DNA from: Solwaraspora sp. WMMD792
GTDB taxonomy: Bacteria; Actinomycetota; Actinomycetes; Mycobacteriales; Micromonosporaceae
DNA length: 64,000 nucleotides
Reading direction: 5' to 3'
Assembly (NCBI RefSeq): GCF_029626105.1
Contig: NZ_JARUBH010000009.1
Location: forward strand, 992,001 to 1,056,000
Shown: positions 9,076-16,811 of the stretch, piece by piece
Layout: every line of letters begins with the position of its first letter
Numbering within the stretch: position 1 is the first letter of the stretch
The notes under the pieces: model-generated
Database searches by the model: none
The model's input: only the letters and a program-made list of their open reading frames with translations
What the model was told of the DNA's origin: nothing
Made by a program: the position numbers and the translations under genes

Positions 9076-10587
9076 GTGTCTGCTTTTCCCCCGCCTCCCG
9101 CCCAACCGCCCGGCCGGCGCGTCGCCCTGCTCACCCTGGGGTGCGCCCGCAACGAGGTCGACTCGGAAGAGTTGGCCGCCCGGCTGGACGCCGACGGCTG
9201 GCAGGTGACCACCGACGCCGACGGTGCCGACGTGGTGCTCGTCAACACCTGCGGCTTCGTCGAGAAGGCCAAGCAGGACTCGGTGCAGACGCTGCTCGAC
9301 GCCGCGGACGGCGGGGCCAAGGTGGTGGCCGCCGGCTGCATGGCCGAACGGTACGGCCGGGAGCTCGCCGAGCACCTGCCTGAGGCGCAGGCCGTCCTCG
9401 GGTTCGACGACTACCCGGACATCTCCGGCCGGCTGCGGGCGGTGCTGGCCGGCGAGCAGCTGCCCGCGCACGCGCCCCGGGACCGCCGCACGATGCTGCC
9501 GCTGACCCCGGTTTCCCGGCAGCGCTCCGGTGTCGTCGTGCCCGGTCACGCGACGGTCGACGAGCACACCCCCGCGCACCTTCGCGCGGTCCTGCGGCGT
9601 CGGCTGGCCAGCGGCCCGGTGGCGTCGCTGAAACTGGCCAGCGGCTGTGACCGCCGGTGCGCCTTCTGCGCCATCCCGGCGTTCCGGGGGGCGTTCGTCT
9701 CCCGCGTTCCCGAGGAGCTGCTGGCCGAGGCCGAGTGGCTGGCCGGCACCGGCGTTCGGGAACTCGTGCTGGTGAGCGAGAACTCGACCTCGTACGGCAA
9801 GGATCTGGGCGATCCGCGGCTGCTGGAGAAGCTGCTGCCACAGCTGGCCGCCGTCGACGGCATCGTCCGGGTGCGGGTCAGCTACCTGCAGCCGGCGGAG
9901 ACCCGTCCGGGCCTGATCGAGACGATCGCCACCACGGCCGGCGTGGCACCGTACTTCGACCTGTCCTTCCAGCACGCCAGTGAGCCGGTGCTGCGCCGGA
10001 TGCGGCGCTTCGGCTCCACCGGGCGGTTCCTCGACCTGCTGGCCTCGGCCCGGTCACTGGCGCCGCAGGCCGGCGCGCGAAGCAACTTCATCGTCGGGTT
10101 CCCCGGCGAGACCCGGTCGGACGTCGACGAACTGGTCCGTTTCCTGTCCGCGGCCCGGTTGGACGCGATCGGGGTGTTCGACTACAGCGACGAGGACGGC
10201 ACCGAGGCCGCTGGACTGCCCGACAAGGTACGGGCCGCCACGGTGAAGCGGCGCTATGACCGGATCTGTGCGCTGGCCGACGAGTTGTGCGCGCAGCGGG
10301 CCGAGGAACGGGTCGGCACGACGGTGGAGGTGCTGGTCGACAGCGTCGACGACGGGCTGGTGGAGGGTCGGGCCGCGCACCAGGCACCGGAGGTGGACGG
10401 GTCGACGACGCTGGTGGCCGGCGCCGCCGCCGCCACCGGAGCCGGGGTCGACCTCGCCATGCTGCGCCCCGGCGACCTGGTCCGGGCGACGGTGACCGGG
10501 ACCGAAGGGGTCGACCTGGTGGCAGTGCCGAGTGACGTGCTCTCGTCCGGTACGGCCGACCGGCCGCTCTCCACCGCGGTCAGGTGA
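9076..10587 (+). CDS. rimO: Ribosomal protein uS12 methylthiotransferase RimO
   Basis: A 503-residue radical SAM enzyme that adds a methylthio group to the conserved aspartate of ribosomal protein S12, using two 4Fe-4S clusters. Domain order: N-terminal UPF0004 domain with cysteines in [16 protein letters not shown] and AAGCMAE; radical SAM core with CDRRCAFC (CxxxCxxC); C-terminal TRAM domain. The motifs [14 protein letters not shown] and FIVGFPGET are RimO-like. The start is GTG 9076, leaderless. The protein is longer than E. coli RimO because of an insertion after the N-terminal domain. pgsA follows 4 bases after the stop, so rimO, pgsA and the CinA-like gene form one transcription unit. 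The paralogue miaB, which modifies tRNA, lies at 45705. Confidence 0.93.
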   Translation: MSAFPPPPAQPPGRRVALLTLGCARNEVDSEELAARLDADGWQVTTDADGADVVLVNTCGFVEKAKQDSVQTLLDAADGGAKVVAAGCMAERYGRELAEHLPEAQAVLGFDDYPDISGRLRAVLAGEQLPAHAPRDRRTMLPLTPVSRQRSGVVVPGHATVDEHTPAHLRAVLRRRLASGPVASLKLASGCDRRCAFCAIPAFRGAFVSRVPEELLAEAEWLAGTGVRELVLVSENSTSYGKDLGDPRLLEKLLPQLAAVDGIVRVRVSYLQPAETRPGLIETIATTAGVAPYFDLSFQHASEPVLRRMRRFGSTGRFLDLLASARSLAPQAGARSNFIVGFPGETRSDVDELVRFLSAARLDAIGVFDYSDEDGTEAAGLPDKVRAATVKRRYDRICALADELCAQRAEERVGTTVEVLVDSVDDGLVEGRAAHQAPEVDGSTTLVAGAAAATGAGVDLAMLRPGDLVRATVTGTEGVDLVAVPSDVLSSGTADRPLSTAVR

Positions 10588-10591
10588 GCCG

Positions 10592-11194
10592 ATGACCGAG
10601 CCGGGCGGCTCCGCCGGTCCGCGTACCGCCGTCGCCGCGGTGCCGGTGGTCAACGCGGCCAACGCGCTCACCGGGCTACGCATGGTGCTGGTGCCGGTCT
10701 TCGTGGTGTTCGTGGTTCTCTCCGAGATGACCCATCCGGGCTGGCGGATCGCCGCCTGCCTGACGTTCGTCGTCGCGTCGGCGACCGACCTGATCGACGG
10801 CTGGATCGCCCGCCGGTACGCCTTGGTGACGTCGTTCGGCAAGGTCGCGGACCCGATCGCCGACAAGGCGCTGACCGGCACCGCGCTGGTACTGCTGTCC
10901 TGGTACGACCTGGTGCCCTGGTGGGTGACCGGGCTGATCCTGGTGCGTGAGTGGGGAGTCACGCTGATCCGGTTCTGGGTGCTGCGGCACGGGGTGATCG
11001 CGGCGAGCCGGGGCGGCAAGGCGAAGACGGCGCTGCAGATCACGGCGATCGTCTGGTACCTGCTTCCGCTGCCGTCGGTGCTTGCCGCGGTCGCTCCGTG
11101 GATCATGGCGGCTGCGCTGCTGGTCACCGTGGCGACCGGGCTGGACTACCTGGTCCGTGCGTTGCGGCTGCGCCGTACCGGGCCGGACCGGTGA
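10592..11194 (+). CDS. pgsA: CDP-diacylglycerol-glycerol-3-phosphate 3-phosphatidyltransferase
   Basis: A 200-residue membrane enzyme that makes phosphatidylglycerophosphate, the precursor of phosphatidylglycerol and cardiolipin. The CDP-alcohol phosphotransferase signature is complete: D66-xx-DG (69-70)-xx-AR (73-74), then G83-xxx-D87-xxx-D91. Several transmembrane helices are evident (for example MVLVPVFVVFVVL near residue 31 and a C-terminal pair). ATG 10592 follows the rimO stop by 4 bases. Its stop overlaps the next gene's GTG as GTGA. The next genes downstream are the CinA-like amidase and clgR, as in many actinobacteria. A paralogue specific for inositol or serine head groups cannot be excluded, but position and sequence favour PgsA. 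Confidence 0.9.
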   Translation: MTEPGGSAGPRTAVAAVPVVNAANALTGLRMVLVPVFVVFVVLSEMTHPGWRIAACLTFVVASATDLIDGWIARRYALVTSFGKVADPIADKALTGTALVLLSWYDLVPWWVTGLILVREWGVTLIRFWVLRHGVIAASRGGKAKTALQITAIVWYLLPLPSVLAAVAPWIMAAALLVTVATGLDYLVRALRLRRTGPDR

Positions 11195-11796
11195 CCTCGG
11201 CCGGGTCGGAGCGAGTGCCTCCGGCCGGGTCGGACCGGGTGCCTCCGGCCGGCCCGCCAGCGGGCGGGCGGCCGGCGCCGGACGGCGGCGATCTCGGCAT
11301 GGGGCGGTCGGCCAGCGGTAGCCCGGCGGCGGCGGTCGTGCACGCCCTGGCCGAGCGGGGCGAGACGCTGGCGGTCGTCGAGTCGCTCACTGGTGGCTTG
11401 CTGGCGTCCGCCCTGGTCGAGGTTGCCGGGGCGAGCCTGGTCTTCCGCGGTGGGCTGGTCGTGTACGCCACCGACCTGAAACGCACCCTGGCCGGCGTGC
11501 CGGAGCGGTTGCTCGCCGACCGCGGACCGGTCGACCCGGACGTCGCGGTCGCCATGGCCCGGGGTGCCCGGGTCCGGTGCGCCGCCGAGTGGGCGCTGGC
11601 GACTACCGGGGTGGCCGGCCCACAGCCGCAGGGCGGCAAGCCGGTCGGGCGGGTCTACGTCGCCCTGGCCGGTCCGGCTGGCGTGCATCAGGTCCGGCGG
11701 TTGGACCTCGGCGGCGGTCGAGATGCGGTACGCAGGTCGAGCGTGACCGCTGCCCTGCGGCTGTTGACGACGCAACTACACGCCACGCGGCCCTGA
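11191..11796 (+). CDS. CinA C-terminal family nicotinamide-nucleotide amidase
   Basis: A 201-residue protein of the CinA C-terminal (PncC) family, which deamidates nicotinamide mononucleotide to the carboxylate form. Core motifs: ESLTGGLLAS, FRGGLVVYATDLKRTLAGV, AVAMARGARV, and ATTGVAGPQPQGGKPVGRVYVAL. The first 36 or so residues are Pro/Gly-rich with a short repeat (RVPPAGSDRVPPAG). The start is taken as GTG 11191, which overlaps the pgsA stop (GTGA); ATG 11299 is an alternative that removes the low-complexity leader. It lies between pgsA and clgR, where CinA-type genes are common in actinobacteria. The N-terminal molybdopterin-binding-like domain of full CinA is absent. Confidence 0.85.
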   Translation: MTSAGSERVPPAGSDRVPPAGPPAGGRPAPDGGDLGMGRSASGSPAAAVVHALAERGETLAVVESLTGGLLASALVEVAGASLVFRGGLVVYATDLKRTLAGVPERLLADRGPVDPDVAVAMARGARVRCAAEWALATTGVAGPQPQGGKPVGRVYVALAGPAGVHQVRRLDLGGGRDAVRRSSVTAALRLLTTQLHATRP

Positions 11797-11962
11797 GCGG
11801 GGGACACCCGGGACGCCGAGCGGATATAACTGACATCTGACTCTGATCGCCCTGCCCGGCCCGATTCGTGCTCTCGGGTGGGGTGTCGATCGGGTGACGA
11901 ACGGATAAGGTTGCGGGAAGCCTCCGGCACTCGCCGGCCGGTCCCGGACAGGGGGAGGTGCG

Positions 11963-12487
11963 ATGGTCCTGCTACGCCGCGTTATCGGTGACGCGCTGCG
12001 TGCCCGCCGGCAGGGTCAGCGCCGGACTCTGCGCGAGGTCTCCACCGCCGCGAACGTCAGCCTCGGCTACCTTTCCGAGATCGAGCGCGGCCAGAAGGAA
12101 GCCTCGAGTGAGCTGCTCGCTGCGATCTGCGACGCGCTGGGTGCTCAGTTGTCCGAGGTGCTGCGTGACGTGAGCCACACCGTCGCCGTCGCCGAGCAGC
12201 GGCAGGGCCTGCTGGTTCCGTTTCCCGAGCAGTCCCCGACGTCGCCCGCCGCGTCGCCCGAGCGGCCCCTGGAGGAGCGGCCGAGCCGCAGCGAGGTTCT
12301 GCGCTCCGCCCCGGACGGCGCCGTCGGCACCGCCGAGCGGGGCGACGCTTCGGTGCACCAGGTCGCCACCGAGGGCGGGGTGACCGTCTCGGTCCGCAGC
12401 GACTCGCCGCTCAAGACGACGCTGCGGGCCTCCCGGCGGGTGCCGAACACCGGCGGTCGGGACCGTGACGTCGTCTGCGCCGCCTGA
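11963..12487 (+). CDS. clgR: XRE-family transcriptional activator ClgR
   Basis: A 174-residue regulator. The start ATG 11963 follows GGGGGAGG. Residues of about 9-68 form a Cro/CI-type helix-turn-helix ([31 protein letters not shown]), the signature of ClgR, which activates clp protease genes and, in mycobacteria, the psp genes. The C-terminal half is rich in P, S and E and is probably disordered. In Streptomyces ClgR is itself degraded by ClpP through its C-terminus; here the end is VVCAA, and a two-alanine end fits such a degron. The order pgsA, clgR, pspA, pspM matches Mycobacterium tuberculosis (Rv2746c to Rv2743c). A possible -10 TAAGGT lies at 11906-11911. Confidence 0.9.
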   Translation: MVLLRRVIGDALRARRQGQRRTLREVSTAANVSLGYLSEIERGQKEASSELLAAICDALGAQLSEVLRDVSHTVAVAEQRQGLLVPFPEQSPTSPAASPERPLEERPSRSEVLRSAPDGAVGTAERGDASVHQVATEGGVTVSVRSDSPLKTTLRASRRVPNTGGRDRDVVCAA

Positions 12488-12556
12488 GCCGCGGCCGATC
12501 GAGCGGCAGCGTGCTGCCGGATCCTGGGCTCGCCACCGCTGGATCCGGGACACTAA

Positions 12557-12571
12557 GGTTGACCCTCAACC
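12557..12571. promoter_or_regulatory. Palindrome between clgR and pspA (possible operator)
   Basis: GGTTGA-CCC-TCAACC is a perfect 6-bp inverted repeat with a 3-base centre in the 232-base gap between clgR and pspA. It is too short for a terminator and the right size for a dimeric regulator. A GTTCGC half-site (12688-12693), like half of a ClgR box, lies nearer pspA. Confidence 0.35.
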
Positions 12572-12719
12572 GGCCCACCCTGCCGGATCCCACCGACGGC
12601 GGCTTACGCGGTGGCGACGGCCTGGGACGATGGTAGGGGTGCCGGCGCACCGTACCGCCCGGGTCGGGTCGCCGTGACCGCCTGACCGTTCGCGCCGATA
12701 GTGAGGGGATACCGCAGAG

Positions 12720-13601
12720 ATGGCGAACCCGTTCGTCAAGGGTTGGCGCTACCTGATGGCGCTGTTCGGCGCCAAGATAGATGAGCACGCCGACCCCAAG
12801 GTGCAGATCCAGCAGGCGATCGAGGACGCCCAGCGCCAGCACCAGGCACTGGTTCAGCAGGCCGCCGCGGTGATCGGCAACCAGCGACAGCTGGAAATGA
12901 AACTCTCCCGGCAGATGAGCGAGGTCGAGCGGCTGCAGGGGATGGCCCGGCAGGCGCTGGTGCTGGCCGACAAGGCCCGCGCCGAGGGCGACGAGGCGGA
13001 GGCGAACAAGTACGAGCAGACCGCCCAGACTCTCGCCACCCAGTTGGTCGCCGGCGAGCAGTCGATGGAGGACCTCAAGACCCTGCACGACCAGTCGTTG
13101 GCCGCCGCTGCTCAGGCCCGTCAGGCGGTGGAGAACAATCAGATGATCCTGCAGCAGAAGCTGGCCGAGCGGACCAAGCTGCTGAGCCAGCTCGAGCAGG
13201 CCAAGATGCAGGAGACCGTGGCGTCGTCGCTGGAGTCGATGTCGGCGCTCGCCGCGCCGAAGAACACGCCGTCGCTCGACGAGGTGCGGGACAAGATCGA
13301 GCAGCGCTACGCCACCGCGATGGGCCGGGCCGAGCTGGCCGGCAACTCCGTCGAGGGGCGGATGCTCGAGGTGCAGAAGTCCACCCTCGACATGGCTGGT
13401 TCGTCGCGGCTCGATCAGATCCGGGCCAGCATGGCGGGAGAGAAGCTCGCCGGGGCACAGCCGGGGCCGGCGGTCGAGCAGACCCCGGCGGGTGCGGACA
13501 GCACGGCCGGCGCGGACAGCGCCAGTGTCGCCCGCCTCGACCAGCTCCGTGCCTCGATGGCGAAGGACAAGAACACCGGTGACGCCTCCGCCGCCGGCTG
13601 A
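12720..13601 (+). CDS. pspA: Phage shock protein A (PspA/IM30/ESCRT-III family)
   Basis: A 293-residue membrane-remodelling protein that polymerises on the inner face of stressed membranes. [38 protein letters not shown] is the standard start, with the amphipathic membrane-binding helix. Residues of about 25-215 are a long coiled coil ([61 protein letters not shown]). The C-terminal 70 residues are a flexible, Ala-rich tail with repeated RLDQ(I/L)RASMA near 238 and 272, resembling the mycobacterial 35-kDa antigen. ATG 12720 has a weak GTGAGGGG site 12 bases upstream. It lies between clgR and pspM. Confidence 0.92.
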   Translation: MANPFVKGWRYLMALFGAKIDEHADPKVQIQQAIEDAQRQHQALVQQAAAVIGNQRQLEMKLSRQMSEVERLQGMARQALVLADKARAEGDEAEANKYEQTAQTLATQLVAGEQSMEDLKTLHDQSLAAAAQARQAVENNQMILQQKLAERTKLLSQLEQAKMQETVASSLESMSALAAPKNTPSLDEVRDKIEQRYATAMGRAELAGNSVEGRMLEVQKSTLDMAGSSRLDQIRASMAGEKLAGAQPGPAVEQTPAGADSTAGADSASVARLDQLRASMAKDKNTGDASAAG

Positions 13602-13733
13602 CCATCGGGCTGGGCACGTGGTGACCGGCCCGGTTCAGCCGGTGCCGTAGGCAGGGGGCACGGGACGGCCATCCCCGGCCGGGGTGGTGTCGCCTCGAGG
13701 CGGCGGCGTCCGAGGGGGCGGGAAGGAGCAACG

Positions 13734-14519
13734 GTGGTGGATCCACGGACCCGCTACTTCCGCAGGCTGCGTCGCCTGCGTCGGGGTGCCCGCCGGTGGA
13801 CCGTGCTCGCTGGCGGCTTCGGTGGCGCGGCGGCGGTCCTGCTGCCGTACGCGGGGGTCAGCCCGGTCGACGCGGTGTGGGCGGCGGCGGCCGGTGCCAG
13901 CACGGCGTTGGCCTTCTGGCGCTGGTCCGATCTACGGGCGCTGACCGCGCAACCGCCGCCCCCCGCGCCGGATCCGGCCATCGCCGCCGAGCAGGCCCGG
14001 CTCAAGCTGGTCGCCACCGTCGAGCGGATTCCGCTCGGCCGGGCCGCCGTCGGCGAGGTACGCCGACAGCAGGCGCTGCTGGCGTTGCGCGGAACGGCGG
14101 CGGCCGACATCTGGACCCGGCTGGACCGGGCCGCGCGTACCCTCGCCGGGCTGGTACCGCGGCTGACCGGGCCGGGCGAGTCGGCGCAGCTCGAAGCGGC
14201 GGTGGCCGAGCAGTCACTGCGCGACCTGGCGTACCGGGTGGCCAGCGTGGAGAAGGCGGTACGACTGGCTCCGGCCGACGCCGGGCTGGCCAACTCGCAC
14301 CGGGTGCTCGTCGAGCAACTGGAAGCCGGCACCGTCGCTTACGAAGGTCTGGTCGCGGCGGCCGCCAACTACGTCGCCGAGGACGGTCGGGCGGTCGGGC
14401 AGCACCCGTCGGTGAGCCGGCTCACCGAGGCCGGTGACCTGCTGCGGGGGGTTGCCGCCGGGCTGGCGGAGCTGCGCCAGCCACCGGACCCGGCTGGCAC
14501 GTCGGGCACCAGTAGGTGA
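13734..14519 (+). CDS. pspM: Phage shock envelope stress protein PspM
   Basis: A 261-residue integral membrane protein. GTG 13734 follows GGAAGGAG by 5 bases. A very basic N-terminus ([13 protein letters not shown]) leads into two membrane helices (about residues 22-41 and 44-63), then a cytoplasmic helical domain. By position after clgR and pspA and by topology it corresponds to mycobacterial Rv2743c (PspM), which recruits PspA to the membrane and forms a chain with ClgR. No PspN-like gene follows; instead the 3' end overlaps the convergent Nei-type gene by 98 bases. Sequence similarity in this family is low, so the call rests largely on context. Confidence 0.78.
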   Translation: MVDPRTRYFRRLRRLRRGARRWTVLAGGFGGAAAVLLPYAGVSPVDAVWAAAAGASTALAFWRWSDLRALTAQPPPPAPDPAIAAEQARLKLVATVERIPLGRAAVGEVRRQQALLALRGTAAADIWTRLDRAARTLAGLVPRLTGPGESAQLEAAVAEQSLRDLAYRVASVEKAVRLAPADAGLANSHRVLVEQLEAGTVAYEGLVAAAANYVAEDGRAVGQHPSVSRLTEAGDLLRGVAAGLAELRQPPDPAGTSGTSR

Positions 14520-15267
14520 CCCGCCCCACCGCCGGCTCGACGCGACGCACCGCCGTGCCGCAGCGGCGGCACGGCCGCCGCCAGCGGCCATACACGTAGG
14601 TGGCCTCCCCGGGCAGGCCGGTGATGCTGCGGCTGGCCCGCCCCCGGTTGGCGACCAGCAGCCGGCGTGCCAGGTCGACGACGGCGGCCAGGTCCGGCAC
14701 CTCGCGGACCGGTGTACCGGGCGCGACACCACGCAGGAACAGCAACTCGCAGGCGTAGACGTTGCCGATCCCGGCGAGATTGCGCTGGTCGAGCAGCGCC
14801 TCGACGACAGGCGTCTCGGGTCGGGCGGCGAGCCGGCGGACCGCTTCGGCGGCGTCCCAGTCGGCACCGAGCAGATCCGGCCCCAGCCCGGCGGTGAGTT
14901 CCGACTCCCGCTCCGTGCTCACCAGGGCCAGCTCGTGCAGGTGGTAGCCGACGGCGCAGGATTCATCGGTGCGCAGCACCACGCGGATCAGGTGTGCCGG
15001 CCGGGCCGTCCAGCGTTGACCGACCCGGTAGGTACGCCAACTGCCGTCCATCCGCAGGTGCGAGTGCAGGGTGTACCGCCGGTCGTCGGGTGCCGCGAGC
15101 CGCAGCAGCAGGTGCTTGCCACGGCTCACGCAGTCCAGCACCGTCCAGCCGGACAGGTCGGTGGTCGCGAGCCGGGGGATCCGGAAGTCGCTGCCGGTGA
15201 GCCGCCGGCCAGCCAGCACTTCGCGCAGCCGGTGGGCGGTGTTCCAGACGGTGTCGCCTTCAGGCAC
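14422..15267 (-). CDS. nei: Fpg/Nei-family DNA glycosylase (endonuclease VIII-like)
   Basis: A 281-residue bifunctional DNA glycosylase and AP lyase that removes oxidised bases. It begins MPEGDTVWNTAHRL: Pro2 is the catalytic amine and Glu3 the general acid, and GDTV is Nei-type rather than Fpg-type. The lysine of SRGKHLLLR is the conserved strand lysine. The helix-two-turn-helix reads LDQRNLAGIGNVYACELLF, and the C-terminal zinc finger is CRRCG with WCPTCQ. A Pro/Ala-rich tail of 20 or so residues follows. In mycobacteria nei2 adjoins lhr; here lhr lies 1.5 kb upstream on the same strand with two genes between. The last 98 bases overlap the end of pspM on the other strand. Confidence 0.9.
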   Translation of the reverse strand: MPEGDTVWNTAHRLREVLAGRRLTGSDFRIPRLATTDLSGWTVLDCVSRGKHLLLRLAAPDDRRYTLHSHLRMDGSWRTYRVGQRWTARPAHLIRVVLRTDESCAVGYHLHELALVSTERESELTAGLGPDLLGADWDAAEAVRRLAARPETPVVEALLDQRNLAGIGNVYACELLFLRGVAPGTPVREVPDLAAVVDLARRLLVANRGRASRSITGLPGEATYVYGRWRRPCRRCGTAVRRVEPAVGRVTYWCPTCQPGPVAGAAPPARRQPPAAGHRPR

Positions 15268-15312
15268 GACGACAATCCTGCCGCAGGTCGCGACCGAATG
15301 GGCCCGGGTAGC

Positions 15313-15350
15313 CGACTGCCTGGGCCGGAGACATCCGGCCCAGGCAGTCG
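15313..15350 (-). terminator. Perfect hairpin terminator after the DUF4142 gene
   Basis: A perfect 17-bp inverted repeat (15313-15329 and 15334-15350) with a 4-base loop lies between the DUF4142 stop (15366) and the start of nei (15267). It separates the two genes into different transcripts. It is symmetric and could act in either direction. Confidence 0.85.
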
Positions 15351-15365
15351 GGGTGACGACAAGGG

Positions 15366-16097
15366 TCAGTACCGTCGTCGGAACACGGCGAAGGTGGCGG
15401 CGGTGCCGAGCGCCAGCGCGCCGATCAGCACCACCCAGATCGCCGTCGAGTTGACGCCGTTGTTGAGCTCCGCGTTGGCCTGGACCGCAGCGAAGAGGCT
15501 GTCGTCAGCCGGTGCCGGCACGGCCACCGGGGGAAGCTCGCCGTACCGCACCAGACCGGTGCTCTCCAACAGCGACATGTGGGTCTGGACGAAGCCGTTG
15601 GCGTCCTGTGCGAGCTGCCGGACAACGTCGTTGCGGGTGCTCGCCCGGACCGCACCGATGACCGGGAAGATGTTGCCGTGGGCGGCGCGGAGCCGCTCGA
15701 CGAAGATCCGGTCGAACCGGGCACCCTCCGAGGTCTTCATCTCGTTGACCCAGCCCTGCTGGGTGGGGGTCGGGTCGGTGGGCAGCTCCACACCCAGCTT
15801 GTTCGCCGCCTCGACCACCAGCAGGTCGAGCTCGACGTGCTGTTCGGCGATCGCGGCGCCGACCTCGCGCACCCGTTGCGTGCTGCCCTTCTCCGCCGCC
15901 AGCTGACCGGCGGGAATCTCCCACAGTCCGGCGAGCCGGACCCCGTTGAGCAGCTGAATGTCGGTGGCGGCGAGCTGGGTCGCCCCGGAGGGCTGGGCGA
16001 GCGCGACGCCGGGCAGTGCGAGCAGCCCGGCGACGAGACCCACCAGGACCACTGTCAGCCGGCGTGGGGTGTGTGCCGCAGATCGTGCCCGGGCCAT
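15366..16097 (-). CDS. Secreted/anchored DUF4142 domain protein
   Basis: A 243-residue exported protein. ATG 16097 follows CGGAGG. The signal peptide is basic then hydrophobic, ending near VALAQP. The DUF4142 domain spans residues of about 40-175: a ferritin-like four-helix bundle with LAGLWEIPAGQLAAEKG, VREVGAAIAEQHVELD and ANGFVQTHMSLLES. A C-terminal membrane helix (IWVVLIGALALGTAATFAVF) and RRRY anchor the protein to the membrane, so it faces outward. Unlike many relatives it has no obvious pair of His/Glu metal motifs. A promoter with TTGACG and TAACGT precedes it, and a strong hairpin follows it. The function of the family is unknown. Confidence 0.85.
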   Translation of the reverse strand: MARARSAAHTPRRLTVVLVGLVAGLLALPGVALAQPSGATQLAATDIQLLNGVRLAGLWEIPAGQLAAEKGSTQRVREVGAAIAEQHVELDLLVVEAANKLGVELPTDPTPTQQGWVNEMKTSEGARFDRIFVERLRAAHGNIFPVIGAVRASTRNDVVRQLAQDANGFVQTHMSLLESTGLVRYGELPPVAVPAPADDSLFAAVQANAELNNGVNSTAIWVVLIGALALGTAATFAVFRRRY

Positions 16098-16433
16098 AGT
16101 GTCTCAACCTCCGAGTGGGGTCGACAGAGCGGTTGATGATCGATCAGAACGTTATGTCGAATACCGCCCGCGCGTCAATGCTGCTGGCTTGGAATCCGCA
16201 GAAAAAAGAAGCATTTAATCGTTTCCTGTGGCTAATCTGACTCAACTCGCCGGCATCGGCCGTTCGGCTGATGTCCCCGGTTCAACATCGAGGTCAAGGG
16301 GTTGTTCACCCAGTGCGAATCTGGCCGCTTGACATACCGTGGCAGGAGTGCGGTTTGTGGCGTCGCGGTAACAGGGTGCCGACACCGTAGCAGAATGTCG
16401 GCCCATTCCTGACCCGGCGGATCACTGGAATCG
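16098..16433. other. Intergenic region between the DUF4142 and CPCC genes
   Basis: About 336 bases without a convincing gene. The part from 16130 to 16240 is AT-rich for this genome and holds the promoter of the DUF4142 gene. The part from 16240 to 16433 lies after the CPCC stop and shows no clear hairpin. A 96-codon minus frame crossing 16232-16522 uses poor codons and overlaps the CPCC gene, so I do not accept it. Confidence 0.6.
16149..16178 (-). promoter_or_regulatory. Promoter of the DUF4142 gene
   Basis: On the minus strand, TTGACG (16178-16173) and TAACGT (16154-16149) are separated by 18 bases. They lie about 50 bases upstream of ATG 16097 in an AT-rich island. Confidence 0.55.
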
Positions 16434-16673
16434 CTACGGATACTCGTCGGGACGCGGGGGTCGGACGATGTCGGCGTACCGCAGGTGGCTGGCACCGTAG
16501 ATCGCGAAGTTGAGCCGGGCATGGGACAGGCTCAAGTCGCCGTTCGGCCCGCCACGCACCACCTCGGCGTCGTCATCGCCCTGGCCGTCGTCGGTCCAGA
16601 AGCAGACGGGGCAGGTGGTGCATCCGGTCCGGTAACCACAGCAGGGGCATCTGTCGACGGAGTACGGGACCAC
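16434..16673 (-). CDS. CPCC family cysteine-rich protein
   Basis: A 79-residue protein with two adjacent cysteine pairs, CPCCGYRT and then CPVCFWTDDGQ. GGPNGDLSLSHARLNFAIYGAS follows. This is the CPCC family of small, probably metal-binding proteins often found scattered in actinobacteria and in immunity-type gene neighbourhoods. The start ATG 16673 (MVPYSVDRCPCC) gives the usual family length. No partner toxin or effector is visible nearby: the neighbours are a DUF4142 protein and Lhr. Its role is unknown. The 138 bases between it and lhr contain no further gene. Confidence 0.85.
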   Translation of the reverse strand: MVPYSVDRCPCCGYRTGCTTCPVCFWTDDGQGDDDAEVVRGGPNGDLSLSHARLNFAIYGASHLRYADIVRPPRPDEYP

Positions 16674-16811
16674 CCGCTAAGCCTTCCACAGGAACGTTTC
16701 GGGCATGTGCCTGAGGTACCCCGTCGACGGTCCGCCGGCAGCGCACCGCCGACGGCGGTGCACGCCCGGCGGACCTCGCCGTGGCGGCGGTGCCCCAGCC
16801 GACGTCGTCGA

